Shown: in pieces, positions 26,717 to 35,288 of the stretch | Layout: each line of letters starts with the position of its first letter | Numbering within the stretch: the stretch's first letter is position 1 | NCBI RefSeq assembly: GCF_014656135.1 | Contig: NZ_BNBV01000015.1 | Location: 62,001 to 126,000 of the forward strand | DNA from: Streptomyces thermodiastaticus | GTDB taxonomy: Bacteria; Actinomycetota; Actinomycetes; Streptomycetales; Streptomycetaceae | Reading direction: 5' to 3' | DNA length: 64,000 nucleotides | The notes under the pieces: generated by a model | What the model was told of the DNA's origin: nothing | Database searches by the model: none | The model's input: the letters and a program-made list of their open reading frames with translations, nothing else | Program-made: the position numbers and the translations under genes

Positions 26717-27796
26717 TCAGCCGATCTGGGTGCCGGTCGCCGACAGCGCCTCGGTCACCGGCTGGAAGAAGGTCGTGCCGCCGGAGGTGCAGTCGCCGCT
26801 GCCGCCGGAGGTCAGGCCGAGAGCGGTGGAGCCGTCGAACAGCGCGCCGCCGCTGTCGCCGGGCTCGGCGCAGACGTCGGTCTGGATCAGACCGCTGACC
26901 GTGCCCTCGGAGTAGTTCACGGTGGCGTTCAGGCCCGTGACGGTGCCGGTGTGCACCTGGGTCGTCGAGCCGCTGCGGGCCACCTGCTCACCGACGGTCG
27001 CGTCGCCCGCCTGGGTGATCTGCTGGGTGGAGCCGTTGTAGAGATCGACCGCGCTCGGGTGGTCGACGTCGGCGGTGTACTGGACCAGGCCGTAGTCGTT
27101 GCCCGGGAAGCTGGACGCCGCGTTGCGGCCGATCACCGTGCCGCTGGAGTCCGACCAGGTGCTGATGGCCTCGGTGCAGTGACCGGCGGTGAGGAAGTAC
27201 GGCTGGCCGTCCTTGACCACGTTGAAGCCGAGCGAGCAGCGGCCGCCCGAGCCGGTGATGGCGTCACCGCCGGCGATGAAGGACTGGAACGTCCCCTGCG
27301 AGCGCTTGATCTCGGCCTTGTCGCCCAGGCTGTCGACGACCTTGGAGAGCTTGGCCCACTTGTCCCCGGTCACCGTGCTGTCGGCGGTGACGACCACCTT
27401 GTTGGTGACGGGGTCGGTGACCCACGAGGTGCCCGGGATGGTCGCGTCCTTCACCAGCGTCGCCCGGGCGGTGTCGAGCTCGGCGAGGGTGTGGCGGACG
27501 ATTCTGGCCTTCGCGCCGGCCTGCTCCACCTTCTGGGCGGTGTCCTCGTCGAGCACGTTGACCACGAGCGCCTTGGACTCGGCGTCGTAGTAGGTGCCCG
27601 CCGTGGCGCCGTCGAGGTCCTTCAGCAGCGTCGAGGCGAACTTTCCGGCCGCCGGCGCGGACAGGACCTTGGCCTGGGGAGCCTGCGCGGGCTCACTGGC
27701 GTTCGCAGTCTGGAAGCTCATGCCCGCGGCGATGAGCACAGCGATGCCCGTGCCCGCCAGGGCCGTACGGCGCACGGAAGTACGACGGTTGTTCAA
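26717..27796 (-). CDS. streptogrisin-like secreted serine protease (S1 family) with pro-domain
   Basis: A 359-residue pre-pro-protease. The signal peptide covers about residues 1-32 (twin-basic start RRTSVRRTAL, cleavage near NASE). The pro-region (about 33-170) has two alpha-lytic-protease-type pro-domain repeats. The mature enzyme begins near IAGGDAITG and has catalytic His in TAGHCTE, Asp in NDYGLVQY and Ser in GDSGGALF, with paired cysteines as in streptogrisins A/B. The start is a TTG at 27796 set by GGAGGA eight to nine bases upstream. It neighbours a second, very similar protease gene in the same orientation, each with its own terminator. Confidence 0.93.
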   Translation of the reverse strand: MNNRRTSVRRTALAGTGIAVLIAAGMSFQTANASEPAQAPQAKVLSAPAAGKFASTLLKDLDGATAGTYYDAESKALVVNVLDEDTAQKVEQAGAKARIVRHTLAELDTARATLVKDATIPGTSWVTDPVTNKVVVTADSTVTGDKWAKLSKVVDSLGDKAEIKRSQGTFQSFIAGGDAITGSGGRCSLGFNVVKDGQPYFLTAGHCTEAISTWSDSSGTVIGRNAASSFPGNDYGLVQYTADVDHPSAVDLYNGSTQQITQAGDATVGEQVARSGSTTQVHTGTVTGLNATVNYSEGTVSGLIQTDVCAEPGDSGGALFDGSTALGLTSGGSGDCTSGGTTFFQPVTEALSATGTQIG

Positions 27797-28202
27797 TTGA
27801 TGTCCTCCTGTGGGGGGTTCGGCACCGGAGGTTGTGGGGACCTCGCGGAGCCGAAAGGAATGGGACCGGCGCCCACTATTCCGAGCCGCGACGGGAGCAC
27901 ACAAGGTCGAGTTCTGGACGTGTGTACGTCAACCGACGTACGCCTCCTGCGTTCCGCGCGCCCGAGGTCATCGCCCCTGTGTTCGCAGAGCAAACGCTAC
28001 GAGTGAGTAACTCATCGACGCGCTGTGAGGTTCACTCCTGTCTGGAATTGATCGGTGTCCTGACAGGTGCTCACCGGGCGCCGGAAGGGCGCGGACACGA
28101 CGAGCCCCCGTACGCCCGGTGCGCGTACGGGGGCTGTGACTGCTGTCGGCCGACAACATTCAGGACTCGGACCGCCGGGCGGTCCGGCAGGGGCGGGGGA
28201 CG
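27797..28202. other. region between the two protease genes
   Basis: Holds the promoter and leader of the first protease gene (minus strand; AT-richer around 27830-28060) and the terminator of the second at 28103-28135. No gene seen. Confidence 0.5.
28103..28135 (-). terminator. hairpin terminator of the second protease gene
   Basis: AGCCCCCGTACGC / GCGTACGGGGGCT arms with a short loop, 68 bases beyond the stop on the minus strand. Confidence 0.75.
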
Positions 28203-29108
28203 TCAGTAGACGTGGACCCCGTAGGCGTTGAGCGCCTCGGTGACCGGCTGGAAGAAGGTCGTGCCGCCGGAGGTGCAGTCGCCGCTGCCGCCGGAGGTCA
28301 GGCCGTAGGCGACACCGCTGTTGGAGTACAGCGGACCGCCGGAGTCACCGGGCTCGGCGCAGACCGTGGTCTGGATGAGACCGGAGACGATGTCGCCGCT
28401 CCCGTAGTTGACAGTCGCGTTGAGGGCGGTGACCCGGCCGCTGTGGATGCCGGTGGTGGAGCCGCGCCGGTAGACGGTGGTGCCCACGGACGGCGTGGCC
28501 GCGCTGGTGATGTCCACGCTGCCCACGCTGCCGGACTTGTCCACCGAGCCGTTGGTGTAGCGCACGATGCCGTAGTCGTTGCCCGGGAAGGACGACCCGG
28601 CGGTGGTGCCCAGCGTGGTCGAGTGCGAGGAGTTCGACCACCAGGTGCCCGCGCCGTCGGTGCAGTGACCGGCGGTCAGGAAGTAGTAGTTGCCGCTGCT
28701 GTCCTGGACGTTGAAGCCGAGCGAGCAGCGCCAGCTGCTCGCGTAGATGGCGTCACCGCCGGAGATGAACTTGCTGAACTTGCCCGGGGTGCGCTTGATG
28801 GTCAGCGCGCCGGCGTTGGCTCCGGCCTCCTGCTTGATCTTGTCGATCTCGGCCTGGGAGACCGTGCTGTCGACGGTGACGACGACACGGTTGGTCTTGC
28901 TGTCGACGGCCCAGGCGGTGCCCGGGATGTCGGCCTTGAGCACCGAGTCGCTCGCCTTGGTGAGCTGGGCGGTGCTGAAGGTGGTGACCTCGGACGCGTT
29001 CGCGCTGGGGACCGCGAACGCGGCGGCGGCCACGAGCCCGGAGGCGAGGGCGACCAGCCGGGTCGGTCTCGCGATGCCGCTGCGGGGGGTGGTGCGCTTG
29101 ATCCTCAC
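28203..29108 (-). CDS. streptogrisin-like secreted serine protease (S1 family), short pro-form
   Basis: A 301-residue pre-pro-protease closely related to its neighbour but with a shorter pro-region, as in streptogrisin B. Signal peptide about residues 1-35 (RRS-type basic start, VAAAAFAVPSANAS). The mature enzyme starts near ISGGDAIYASS and has TAGHCTDG (His), NDYGIVRY (Asp) and GDSGGPLY (Ser). GTG start at 29108 follows GGAGGAAC at proper spacing. The C-terminal 45 residues are almost identical to those of the adjacent protease, which marks a tandem duplication. Confidence 0.93.
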   Translation of the reverse strand: MRIKRTTPRSGIARPTRLVALASGLVAAAAFAVPSANASEVTTFSTAQLTKASDSVLKADIPGTAWAVDSKTNRVVVTVDSTVSQAEIDKIKQEAGANAGALTIKRTPGKFSKFISGGDAIYASSWRCSLGFNVQDSSGNYYFLTAGHCTDGAGTWWSNSSHSTTLGTTAGSSFPGNDYGIVRYTNGSVDKSGSVGSVDITSAATPSVGTTVYRRGSTTGIHSGRVTALNATVNYGSGDIVSGLIQTTVCAEPGDSGGPLYSNSGVAYGLTSGGSGDCTSGGTTFFQPVTEALNAYGVHVY

Positions 29109-29341
29109 TTCGTTCCTCCACCAAGGAAGTCGGGGGCCCGTGTGGGGTCGGGGCCCGTGAGGCGCAGCCAGGGGCGGACTCCCGGATTCGGATAGTTGTG
29201 CCCCTGACAAGCGCTGTGGGGGAGTATTCGGCCGAACGGACGGTCGGCGCAAGAGTGCCTTTCGGCCGCGCGGCGCGGTCCGGATCGCTCAGAGCGCTGC
29301 CATCCGGCCATTTCTGACGGTGCGCCGACGGGGCACCGGAC

Positions 29342-30120
29342 TCACCGCAGGGTGCGCTCCCCCGCCGGTATCGCGAGGTCCAGGGTGTTCCCGGGCGGCG
29401 GGAACGGGCAGAGGAAGTGCTCGGCGAACGCGCACGGCGGCAGCACGGCCCGGTTGAAATCGGCCGTGGTGCGCCCCTCGGCGTCCGGGGCGTCGGCGTA
29501 CAGGAACCGGAACCGGAAGCTGCTCTTCCCACTGGTGGCGTCGGCGAACACCGCCCACAGCGTGCCGTCCGGCTGCACCGCGGCCTGGAGCGTGTGCTCC
29601 CGGCCCTCCAGGGCGAAGGCCAGCTCCCCGGCGAGGGCGAGCCCGCGGGTGCGGCCGTCGGCGTTGGGCACCCGCACAGTGCGGCTGTCCGGGTACGGCG
29701 TGAAGCGCGCCGGCACCGACCAGCGGGCATCGTACGGGGTGGCCGAGATGCCGCGGAACGCCCGGCGGGCCGCGGAGGACGGGTCGTAGACCCGTACGGC
29801 CCACTCCCCTTCGCGGCGAGCACGACCAGCCGGCGCTCGCCCAGCGCGACCCGGGCACCGGCCACCGGCCCGCTGTCGGCGCCGAGCCGGACCCGGCCGG
29901 CGACGGGCCGGCCGTCGACGGTCAGCCCGTCGGCCTCGCCGGCCTGGAGCACGACCGCGTCCCCGTCGGCCCGCCACTGCCCGGGGAGGTCCGCGAGGCG
30001 GCCGTCGGGATGGTCGTGGAGCCAGTGCGTGCCGGTCAGTGCGAGCGGCCCGTAGGGTGCCGACACCGCCTCGGTGCGGTCCTCGTGCCACTGCTTCCAG
30101 CGGGCGGATGCGTCCGTCAT
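29342..30120 (-). pseudogene. DUF1684 protein, interrupted by a one-base frameshift
   Basis: The N-terminal part (MTDASARWKQWHEDR to RRLVVLA) reads from ATG 30120 in one frame. The conserved DUF1684 C-terminal part (EWAVRVYDPSSAA, then RFRFLYADAP, DFNRAVLPPCAF and CPFPPPGNTLDL) reads in the frame displaced by one. Both halves are required by the family, and together they give about 258 residues, the normal length. The shift lies at about 29810-29820, where one C appears to be missing. It is either a recent disabling mutation or a sequencing error. The family, sometimes linked to FMN or membrane functions, has no firm role. Confidence 0.8.
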
Positions 30121-30124
30121 GTGA

Positions 30125-31219
30125 TCAGCCTTTCCATGGGTGGCCCGGTGGACGAACCGGATGCCGGGTGAGGGCGGGCCGGGCCAGCCCCAGATGCTCG
30201 CGCAGGGTACTGCCCGGGTAGAACGTGCGGAACAGGCCCCGGTGCTGAAGGACCGCCACCGTACCGTTGACCAGGCGTTCCAGGTCACGGACCGGTTCAC
30301 GGGGCACCAGGAGAAAGCCGTCGGCGGCGCCGCCGCGGTACCAGGCGGCGATCAGTCCGGCCAGGTCGACCGGGCCGCCCCGGTACAGCGGCCCCGGCGC
30401 GGCCCGCCGCGGCCGCCGTGTGCCGTGGCCGGGCGTGAGGCCGTGCTCGAACGAGCCGAGCCCCCATGCGGGTTCGGCCACGTACTCCATGCCGCGCAGG
30501 TCGACCGCCAGACGGACCAGCACCCGCAGGGAGTCCGGGTCCCGGCCGGCCTGTCGCGCGGCGGCGCGCAGCCGGTCCCGTGCCGCACCGGCCTGTTCCG
30601 CGCCGGCGGCGCGGACGAGCACCACGTCGGCGTGGCGGGCCGCCGGGCACCGGGCCGGGTCCTCGGCGTCGACCATGCGCACGGGCCCGCCCTGCGGGGA
30701 CGGCGGCACGTCCGGTCCGGTCGCCGACGGCACACCGCCGCCCTCCTGGTCCTGACCGTCGGCCTCCGGTGGCCGGCCGTCCCGGGCGGCTCGGGTGTCC
30801 CGGGTGGCTCGGATGTGCCGGGTGGCTCGGGTGCATCGGTCGTCCTGGCAGTCTTCGCTCTCCCCCGCACCCGGGCCCGTGCCGGGCGGGCCGGGGAGCC
30901 GGACGAGCTGACCGGCCCGGCCCCCGCTGACCCGGTCGAGGGCCGCGACGGCCGCGGGGACGCGGCAGGGGCCGGGGTGCGGTGCGGCGAGGACGGGGAC
31001 CAGGCCGATGCGACGGGTGGCCGCCGCCGCGCGGGTGAGGACGGTGAGCGCGTCCGGGCCCGGCCGTGCGGGGTCGTCGCCGAGGGTGACGAAGTCGAGG
31101 CCGCCGCGCTCGGCGAGCCGTACCGCGTCGACGCAGGGCTCGGCGCCGCCGTCCGGCGGCACGGCCCGGTCCACGGCGGCGGCCAGGTGCAGCAGCCCGC
31201 GGCCGTGCCGTGCACTCAT
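30125..31219 (-). CDS. LLM-class flavin-dependent oxidoreductase
   Basis: A 364-residue luciferase-like monooxygenase. Recognisable parts are DAVRLAERGGLDFVTLGDD, RIGLVPVLAAPHPGPC, RVSGGRAGQLV and, after a low-complexity insert, the C-terminal TIM-barrel strands with a QAGRDPDSLRVLV segment. About residues 125-185 are an Arg/Thr/Asp-rich insert made partly of six-residue repeats (see repeat at 30783-30836). Family members oxidise sulfonates, nitriloacetate-like compounds or other organics with reduced flavin. It lies just downstream of the ABC-transporter genes on the same strand, so oxidation of an imported sulfur compound is plausible. ATG at 31219. Confidence 0.75.
   Translation of the reverse strand: MSARHGRGLLHLAAAVDRAVPPDGGAEPCVDAVRLAERGGLDFVTLGDDPARPGPDALTVLTRAAAATRRIGLVPVLAAPHPGPCRVPAAVAALDRVSGGRAGQLVRLPGPPGTGPGAGESEDCQDDRCTRATRHIRATRDTRAARDGRPPEADGQDQEGGGVPSATGPDVPPSPQGGPVRMVDAEDPARCPAARHADVVLVRAAGAEQAGAARDRLRAAARQAGRDPDSLRVLVRLAVDLRGMEYVAEPAWGLGSFEHGLTPGHGTRRPRRAAPGPLYRGGPVDLAGLIAAWYRGGAADGFLLVPREPVRDLERLVNGTVAVLQHRGLFRTFYPGSTLREHLGLARPALTRHPVRPPGHPWKG
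30783..30836. repeat. 18-base tandem repeat inside the LLM oxidoreductase gene
   Basis: Three contiguous units of CGGGTGGCTCGGRTGYNC type (30783-30800, 30801-30818, 30819-30836). On the coding strand each unit gives a six-residue RATRDT-like repeat in a surface insert. Confidence 0.75.
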
Positions 31220-31320
31220 GCGGGCTGTTCCTCGTCGTGCGCGGGTGCGGGCGGCCTGCGGCGTGCGCCGTCCGCGACGGCCGGCCGCGGTGCGGGGGGT
31301 CGGTTCCGGTACGGCACGTG

Positions 31321-32082
31321 TCACAGCACCTTCGACAGGAACGCCCGGGTCCGCTCGTGCCGCGGCCGGTCGAGCACCTCGCTCGGCGGGCCCTGCTCCA
31401 CGATCCGTCCGTCGTCCATGAACACCACGGTGTCGGCGACCTCGCGGGCGAAGCCGATCTCATGGGTGACGACGATCATCGTGGTGCCCTGCCGGGCCAG
31501 GTCCTTGATGACGTCGAGGACCTCGCCGACCAGTTCGGGGTCGAGCGCGGAGGTGGGCTCGTCGAAGAGCAGCAGCCGGGGCTCCAGGGCGAGCGCGCGG
31601 GCGATGGCCACCCGCTGCTGCTGGCCGCCGGACAGCCGGCGCGGGTAGGCGTCGGCCTTGTCGGCCAGGCCGACCCGCTCCAGCAGGCGCCGCGCGGCCG
31701 CCTCGGCCTCGGCGCGGGGCCGCTTCTGCACGGAGACGGGTGCCTCGACGATGTTCTCCAGCACGGTCAGGTGCGGGAAGAGATGGAAGTTCTGGAAGAC
31801 GAAACCGATGCGGGTGCGCTGCTTGAGCACCTCCCGCTCGGGCAGTTCGCGCAGCCGGTCGCCGGAGCGCCGGTAGCCGACGAGGGTGCCGTCGACGTGG
31901 ATGGCGCCCCGGTCGACCTTCTCCAGATGGTTGATGGTGCGCAGCAGCGTGGACTTGCCGGACCCGGACGGGCCCAGGACCACGGTGACCTGGCCGCTGC
32001 GGACCTGCAGGTCGATGCCCTTGAGGACCTGAAGCGAGCCGAAGCTCTTGTGGACGGACCTGATGTCGACCATGACGCTCAT
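31321..32082 (-). CDS. polar amino-acid ABC transporter, ATP-binding protein
   Basis: A 253-residue ABC ATPase of the GlnQ/HisP/TcyC class. Walker A GPSGSGKST at about residue 40, Q-loop VFQNFHLFPHLT, signature LSGGQQQR, Walker B LLLFDEPTSALDP and switch His in VTHEIGFA are all intact. It pairs with the permease at 33915 and the binding protein at 35289. The FAD/NAD-binding gene lies between it and the permease. ATG at 32082 has AAGGA eight bases upstream. By family it drives uptake of a polar amino acid; the leader peptide near the binding-protein gene suggests a sulfur-containing one. Confidence 0.93.
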   Translation of the reverse strand: MSVMVDIRSVHKSFGSLQVLKGIDLQVRSGQVTVVLGPSGSGKSTLLRTINHLEKVDRGAIHVDGTLVGYRRSGDRLRELPEREVLKQRTRIGFVFQNFHLFPHLTVLENIVEAPVSVQKRPRAEAEAAARRLLERVGLADKADAYPRRLSGGQQQRVAIARALALEPRLLLFDEPTSALDPELVGEVLDVIKDLARQGTTMIVVTHEIGFAREVADTVVFMDDGRIVEQGPPSEVLDRPRHERTRAFLSKVL

Positions 32083-32163
32083 CGTGGGATTCCTTCAGCG
32101 GGTGAGGAGAGACGTAAGTCAGGGGGCCGTGCGGCCGGACCGGGCCGGGACGGGCGCCGGGCG

Positions 32164-33918
32164 TCACGCCGCCACGCGTGCGGCGAGCGCGTGCAGGAAG
32201 GCCAGCACGGCCCGCGCGGTGGCGTCGTTCTGCCGGAAGGCGGCACCGCCGGTGCGCGGCCGGGTGAACGCGCCCGGGGTGCGGCCGTCGGTGAACGGGC
32301 CGAGCGCGAACCGGCGCGGGTGCGGCCGCCCGGCCCGGTCCAGGACGCGGCCGTCGGCCGCGTCCACCCGCAGCAGCCCGTCGGGCGTCTCGGCGGCGCC
32401 CTCGTGGTGCAGCTCGCGCAGCAGCGGGTCCCGGGCGCGCCGGACGGTGGGGGCGGGCAGGCGGGCCTCGACCAGGGCACGGGCTTCGACCGTGTGGCCG
32501 GGGACGGTGGGACTCGACGCCCGGAAGACGCCGCCGGCGGCGGTGACCGTCATGTCCGCGCCGACGAAACGGAGCAGGCCGGCCCGGGACAGGGCGAGCA
32601 TCTGCCGCAGCCGGGGGCCGGGCGGACCGGAGGCGAGGAAGCTGAAGAATCCGTGCCACCAGGGGCCGATGTCGCCGAGCCGGACCAGCTGCCCGTAGAC
32701 GGACAGCAGCGCGAGGAAGACGGCCAGGTCGGGGCTGTGCGCGGGGTCGTGACGGCGGGCGAGGTCGGCCTCGATGTGTCCGCGCAGCAGCTGCTGGAAC
32801 TCCTCGGGCGAGGCGACGTGCACCCCGTCCAGGGGCCGGTCCAGGGCGGCCAGGTCGAGCCGGTCGGCGGGGTCGGGCACGGCGGCGGCGACCAGCGCGG
32901 CGCGCTCGGCGTCACCGGCGTCGGCGTACCGCCGCTCGAACTGTGCCCAGGCCATGGCCGTCCGCTCGGGGTGGGCGGTGAACAGCCGGTGGTAGTGGGC
33001 GAATCCGAGTTCCTTCGTCACCAGCGGCCACACGTCGCGCCGGAAGTCGAAGCCGCCGGGGCGGGCGAGCAGCGCCTCGGTCTCGGCGGGGCCGAAGAAG
33101 CGCGGCAGCGGCGGGCGTTCGCCGGTGAGCTCGTACCCGATCTTGGAGTGGTAGGGCACGCCGCGCCGCGATCCGACGTACAGCACCGGCTCGTGACCGG
33201 AGGGTATGTAGGTGTCGCCGTCGTACCGCCCGCCGCGGCCCTCGGTGAGCAGCACCATCAGGTCGACGAAGGCCAGCCCGAACCCGCGGACGAGGACGCT
33301 CTCGCCGCCTTTCAGCGCGGACAGGTCGCTGTCGGCGGTGAAGTCCGGCGGCAGGTGGACCAGGCCGTGGGTGCGGGCGTGTTCGGCCAGTGCCGCCTGC
33401 TCGGGGTCGGGTTCGGCGTCGAGGTGGCCGAGGGTGAGGACCACGAGGTCGGCCAGGAGCGGGCGCGGGCGGCCTTCGAGCCACACCTGCTGGCGGCCGT
33501 CGCGCGGTCCGCTGACGCGCAGGGCGCGCCGCGGGTGGTGGTGCACGGTGACGCCGGCGGGCAGCGCGGCCACCGCCTGGTCGTAGACCCAGCGCAGATA
33601 GGCGCCCTGGAGCCGGCGGTCGGTGAAGGTGCGGCCGGGCAGGCCCGCCCACTCGTGCAGAGTGGGCCCCTCGCGCACCGGGCCTGCCATGTCCACGGTG
33701 TCGTCGGTGAACATGGTGACGTCCTCGGCGTGCGAGTTCATCCACAGCAGCGGGGACTGCGCGTCCCGCCAGATGCGTCCGGAGCCGGGCGGATACGGGT
33801 CGACCAGGTGGATGTCGAGCCCGCAACCGGCGTACAGCTCGGGGGCGTTGGCGGCGATGCGCTCGATCAGACCGGTTCCGCGCGGCCCGGCGCCGACGAT
33901 GACGAGCGAGGGCCTCAC
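32164..33918 (-). CDS. FAD/NAD(P)-binding protein
   Basis: A 584-residue flavoprotein with an N-terminal Rossmann fold (VIVGAGPRGTGLIERI) of the NAD_binding_9 group, the motif LLWMNSHAEDVTMF, LTLGHLDAEPD and a second nucleotide site near VRGFGLAFVDLMVLL. Such proteins are monooxygenase-like, but the substrate class is not established. GTG at 33918 overlaps the permease stop by four bases (GTGA), so it is translated together with the transporter. That coupling suggests it modifies the imported compound, in concert with the LLM oxidoreductase further along. Confidence 0.82.
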   Translation of the reverse strand: MRPSLVIVGAGPRGTGLIERIAANAPELYAGCGLDIHLVDPYPPGSGRIWRDAQSPLLWMNSHAEDVTMFTDDTVDMAGPVREGPTLHEWAGLPGRTFTDRRLQGAYLRWVYDQAVAALPAGVTVHHHPRRALRVSGPRDGRQQVWLEGRPRPLLADLVVLTLGHLDAEPDPEQAALAEHARTHGLVHLPPDFTADSDLSALKGGESVLVRGFGLAFVDLMVLLTEGRGGRYDGDTYIPSGHEPVLYVGSRRGVPYHSKIGYELTGERPPLPRFFGPAETEALLARPGGFDFRRDVWPLVTKELGFAHYHRLFTAHPERTAMAWAQFERRYADAGDAERAALVAAAVPDPADRLDLAALDRPLDGVHVASPEEFQQLLRGHIEADLARRHDPAHSPDLAVFLALLSVYGQLVRLGDIGPWWHGFFSFLASGPPGPRLRQMLALSRAGLLRFVGADMTVTAAGGVFRASSPTVPGHTVEARALVEARLPAPTVRRARDPLLRELHHEGAAETPDGLLRVDAADGRVLDRAGRPHPRRFALGPFTDGRTPGAFTRPRTGGAAFRQNDATARAVLAFLHALAARVAA

Positions 33919-34775
33919 CGGGTGCGCTCCGAACCGCGCGCGTAGTGCTTCTCCACGGAGTACTGGGCGACGCCGAGCACGGAGGTGACCACGGTGTACC
34001 AGATGGTGGCCACCATCAGCAGCGGGATGACCTGGTAGGTCTGGTGGTAGATCAGCTGCGCCGAGTACAGCAGGTCCTGCACGGCGATGACGCTGACGAT
34101 CGAGGTGCCCTTCAGGGTGCCGATCAGCATGTTGCCGGCGGGCGGCACGATGGAGCGCATGGCCTGCGGCAGGACGATCCGCCGCCAGCGCCGCAGCCGG
34201 CTCAGGCCGAGCGCCTGGGCGGCCTCGATCTGGCCGCGGTCGACGGACAGGATGCCGCCGCGCACCACCTCGGCGGCGTAGGCGGCTTCGTGCAGGGTGA
34301 GGCCGACGATCGCGACGGTGACCGGGCCGAACAGGTCGACGGTCCGCACCCCGAGAATGCGCGGGTACAGCGCCCCGATGTTGAACCACAGCAGCAGCTG
34401 CACCAGGATCGGTATGGACCGGAACAGCCAGACGTATCCCCAGCTCACCGCGCGCAGCACCGGGTTGCCCGACAGCCGGAAGACGGCGAGCAGGGTGCCG
34501 AGCGCGAAGCCGAGGGCCATCACCACGGCGGTCAGCCACAGCGTGAGCCACAGCCCGCGCAGCACCGAGGCGGAGGTGAAGTAGTCGGCGACGACGTCCC
34601 ACTGGAACGCCTTGTTGCGCACGACGGAGGTCAGGGCGAGCGCGAGCAGGACGAGGACCACGGCGGCGGCGGTCCACTGTCCCAGCCGGCGCTGCGGCAG
34701 GATGCGCAGGGCCTCCTCGGCCGGTTCGGGCTCGGGTGGGGCGGGGGCTTCGGTGACAGCGGTGCCGATGGACAT
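33915..34775 (-). CDS. polar amino-acid ABC transporter, permease
   Basis: A 286-residue inner-membrane permease of the HisM/GlnP type with about five or six helices. The conserved EAA loop appears as EAAQALGLSRLRRWRRIVLPQA around residue 190, and a typical VRGGILSVDRGQIE precedes it. The N-terminal 30 residues are a hydrophilic Pro/Glu-rich cytoplasmic extension. ATG at 34775 follows GGAG. It is the first gene of the minus-strand unit permease, FAD protein, ATPase, LLM oxidoreductase and faces the binding-protein gene across a 513-base divergent region. Confidence 0.93.
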   Translation of the reverse strand: MSIGTAVTEAPAPPEPEPAEEALRILPQRRLGQWTAAAVVLVLLALALTSVVRNKAFQWDVVADYFTSASVLRGLWLTLWLTAVVMALGFALGTLLAVFRLSGNPVLRAVSWGYVWLFRSIPILVQLLLWFNIGALYPRILGVRTVDLFGPVTVAIVGLTLHEAAYAAEVVRGGILSVDRGQIEAAQALGLSRLRRWRRIVLPQAMRSIVPPAGNMLIGTLKGTSIVSVIAVQDLLYSAQLIYHQTYQVIPLLMVATIWYTVVTSVLGVAQYSVEKHYARGSERTR

Positions 34776-34963
34776 GTGAAGGCTCCGTGATGTGCCGGAC
34801 GGACACGGGTGGATGTGCCTTCACACGTGACAGCCGCGCGGACGGTGCGCCGCGGCGGTCGAGCACGGCCCAGCCCCTCAGCAGGACCGCCCTTGCAGGG
34901 TAGGGCGCGTCTCACGTCCGCTGTCAAGGGCGTCCAGGATGTGAGCAGTATGTCTCAAGGCGG

Positions 34964-34992
34964 TTGACGGGGAACGGGATGCCTGTTCCACT
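34964..34992 (+). promoter_or_regulatory. possible promoter giving a leaderless leader-peptide transcript
   Basis: TTGACG at 34964-34969 and TCCACT at 34987-34992, spaced 17 bases. A start point 6-7 bases after the second box falls on or beside the ATG at 34999, as would be expected of a leaderless mRNA. No ribosome site precedes that ATG. Confidence 0.35.
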
Positions 34993-34998
34993 TGGCCC

Positions 34999-35070
34999 AT
35001 GCATCCGCAGCAGTGGTTGATCACGCGCTCCCACATCGACTTCGGTCGAGTGTGGTCCTCCTCCTGTTGA
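34999..35070 (+). CDS. putative cysteine-type regulatory leader peptide, 23 residues
   Basis: The frame reads MHPQQWLITRSHIDFGRVWSSSC then stop. R-x-H-I/V-D-F/L-G-R-V followed by serines and a terminal cysteine is the signature of the actinobacterial putative leader peptides found before sulfur-assimilation and cysteine genes, where ribosome stalling at cysteine codons is thought to control the downstream gene. Here the downstream gene is the ABC-transporter binding protein 218 bases on. The start codon seems leaderless. The motif is directly visible; the regulatory role is by family analogy. Confidence 0.7.
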   Translation: MHPQQWLITRSHIDFGRVWSSSC

Positions 35071-35288
35071 GCCATCCCACTGCGCGCCCGTGACCACGGG
35101 CGCCTCCGGCGTTCTCACCGTGCGCCGTCCTGGGCCTTCCTGCCGCACCACCGCGCCTTCACACGCTTGTCCCCTCCCCTCGTCGCAGGGCCCTGGCACC
35201 GGTGCGCCGATCCCGCGCACACCCACGTCATCCGACCTGTGCTCCTGACGCCTCGCCGCGTCCTCGCCCTTCCTGGAGACCGCACCCC

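Larger units (their letters stand above)
34776..35288. other. divergent regulatory region of the ABC transporter
   Basis: Contains promoter-like TTGACA on the minus strand (34927-34922, with TACCCT at 34902-34897, spacing 19) and TTGACG on the plus strand (34964-34969), plus the 23-codon leader peptide at 34999-35070. The remaining 200 bases to the binding-protein gene are pyrimidine-rich and probably form the attenuator. Confidence 0.5.

Noticed and set aside
22830..26915. 1361-codon plus-strand frame opposite dnaE2
   Set aside because: Antisense shadow of a clear polymerase gene; low-complexity Gly/Val/Asp/Gln translation and no domain.
34776..34866. Possible second leader peptide on the minus strand before the permease gene
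   Set aside because: A GTG frame exists, but it lacks the H-V-D-x-x-R motif and cysteines.
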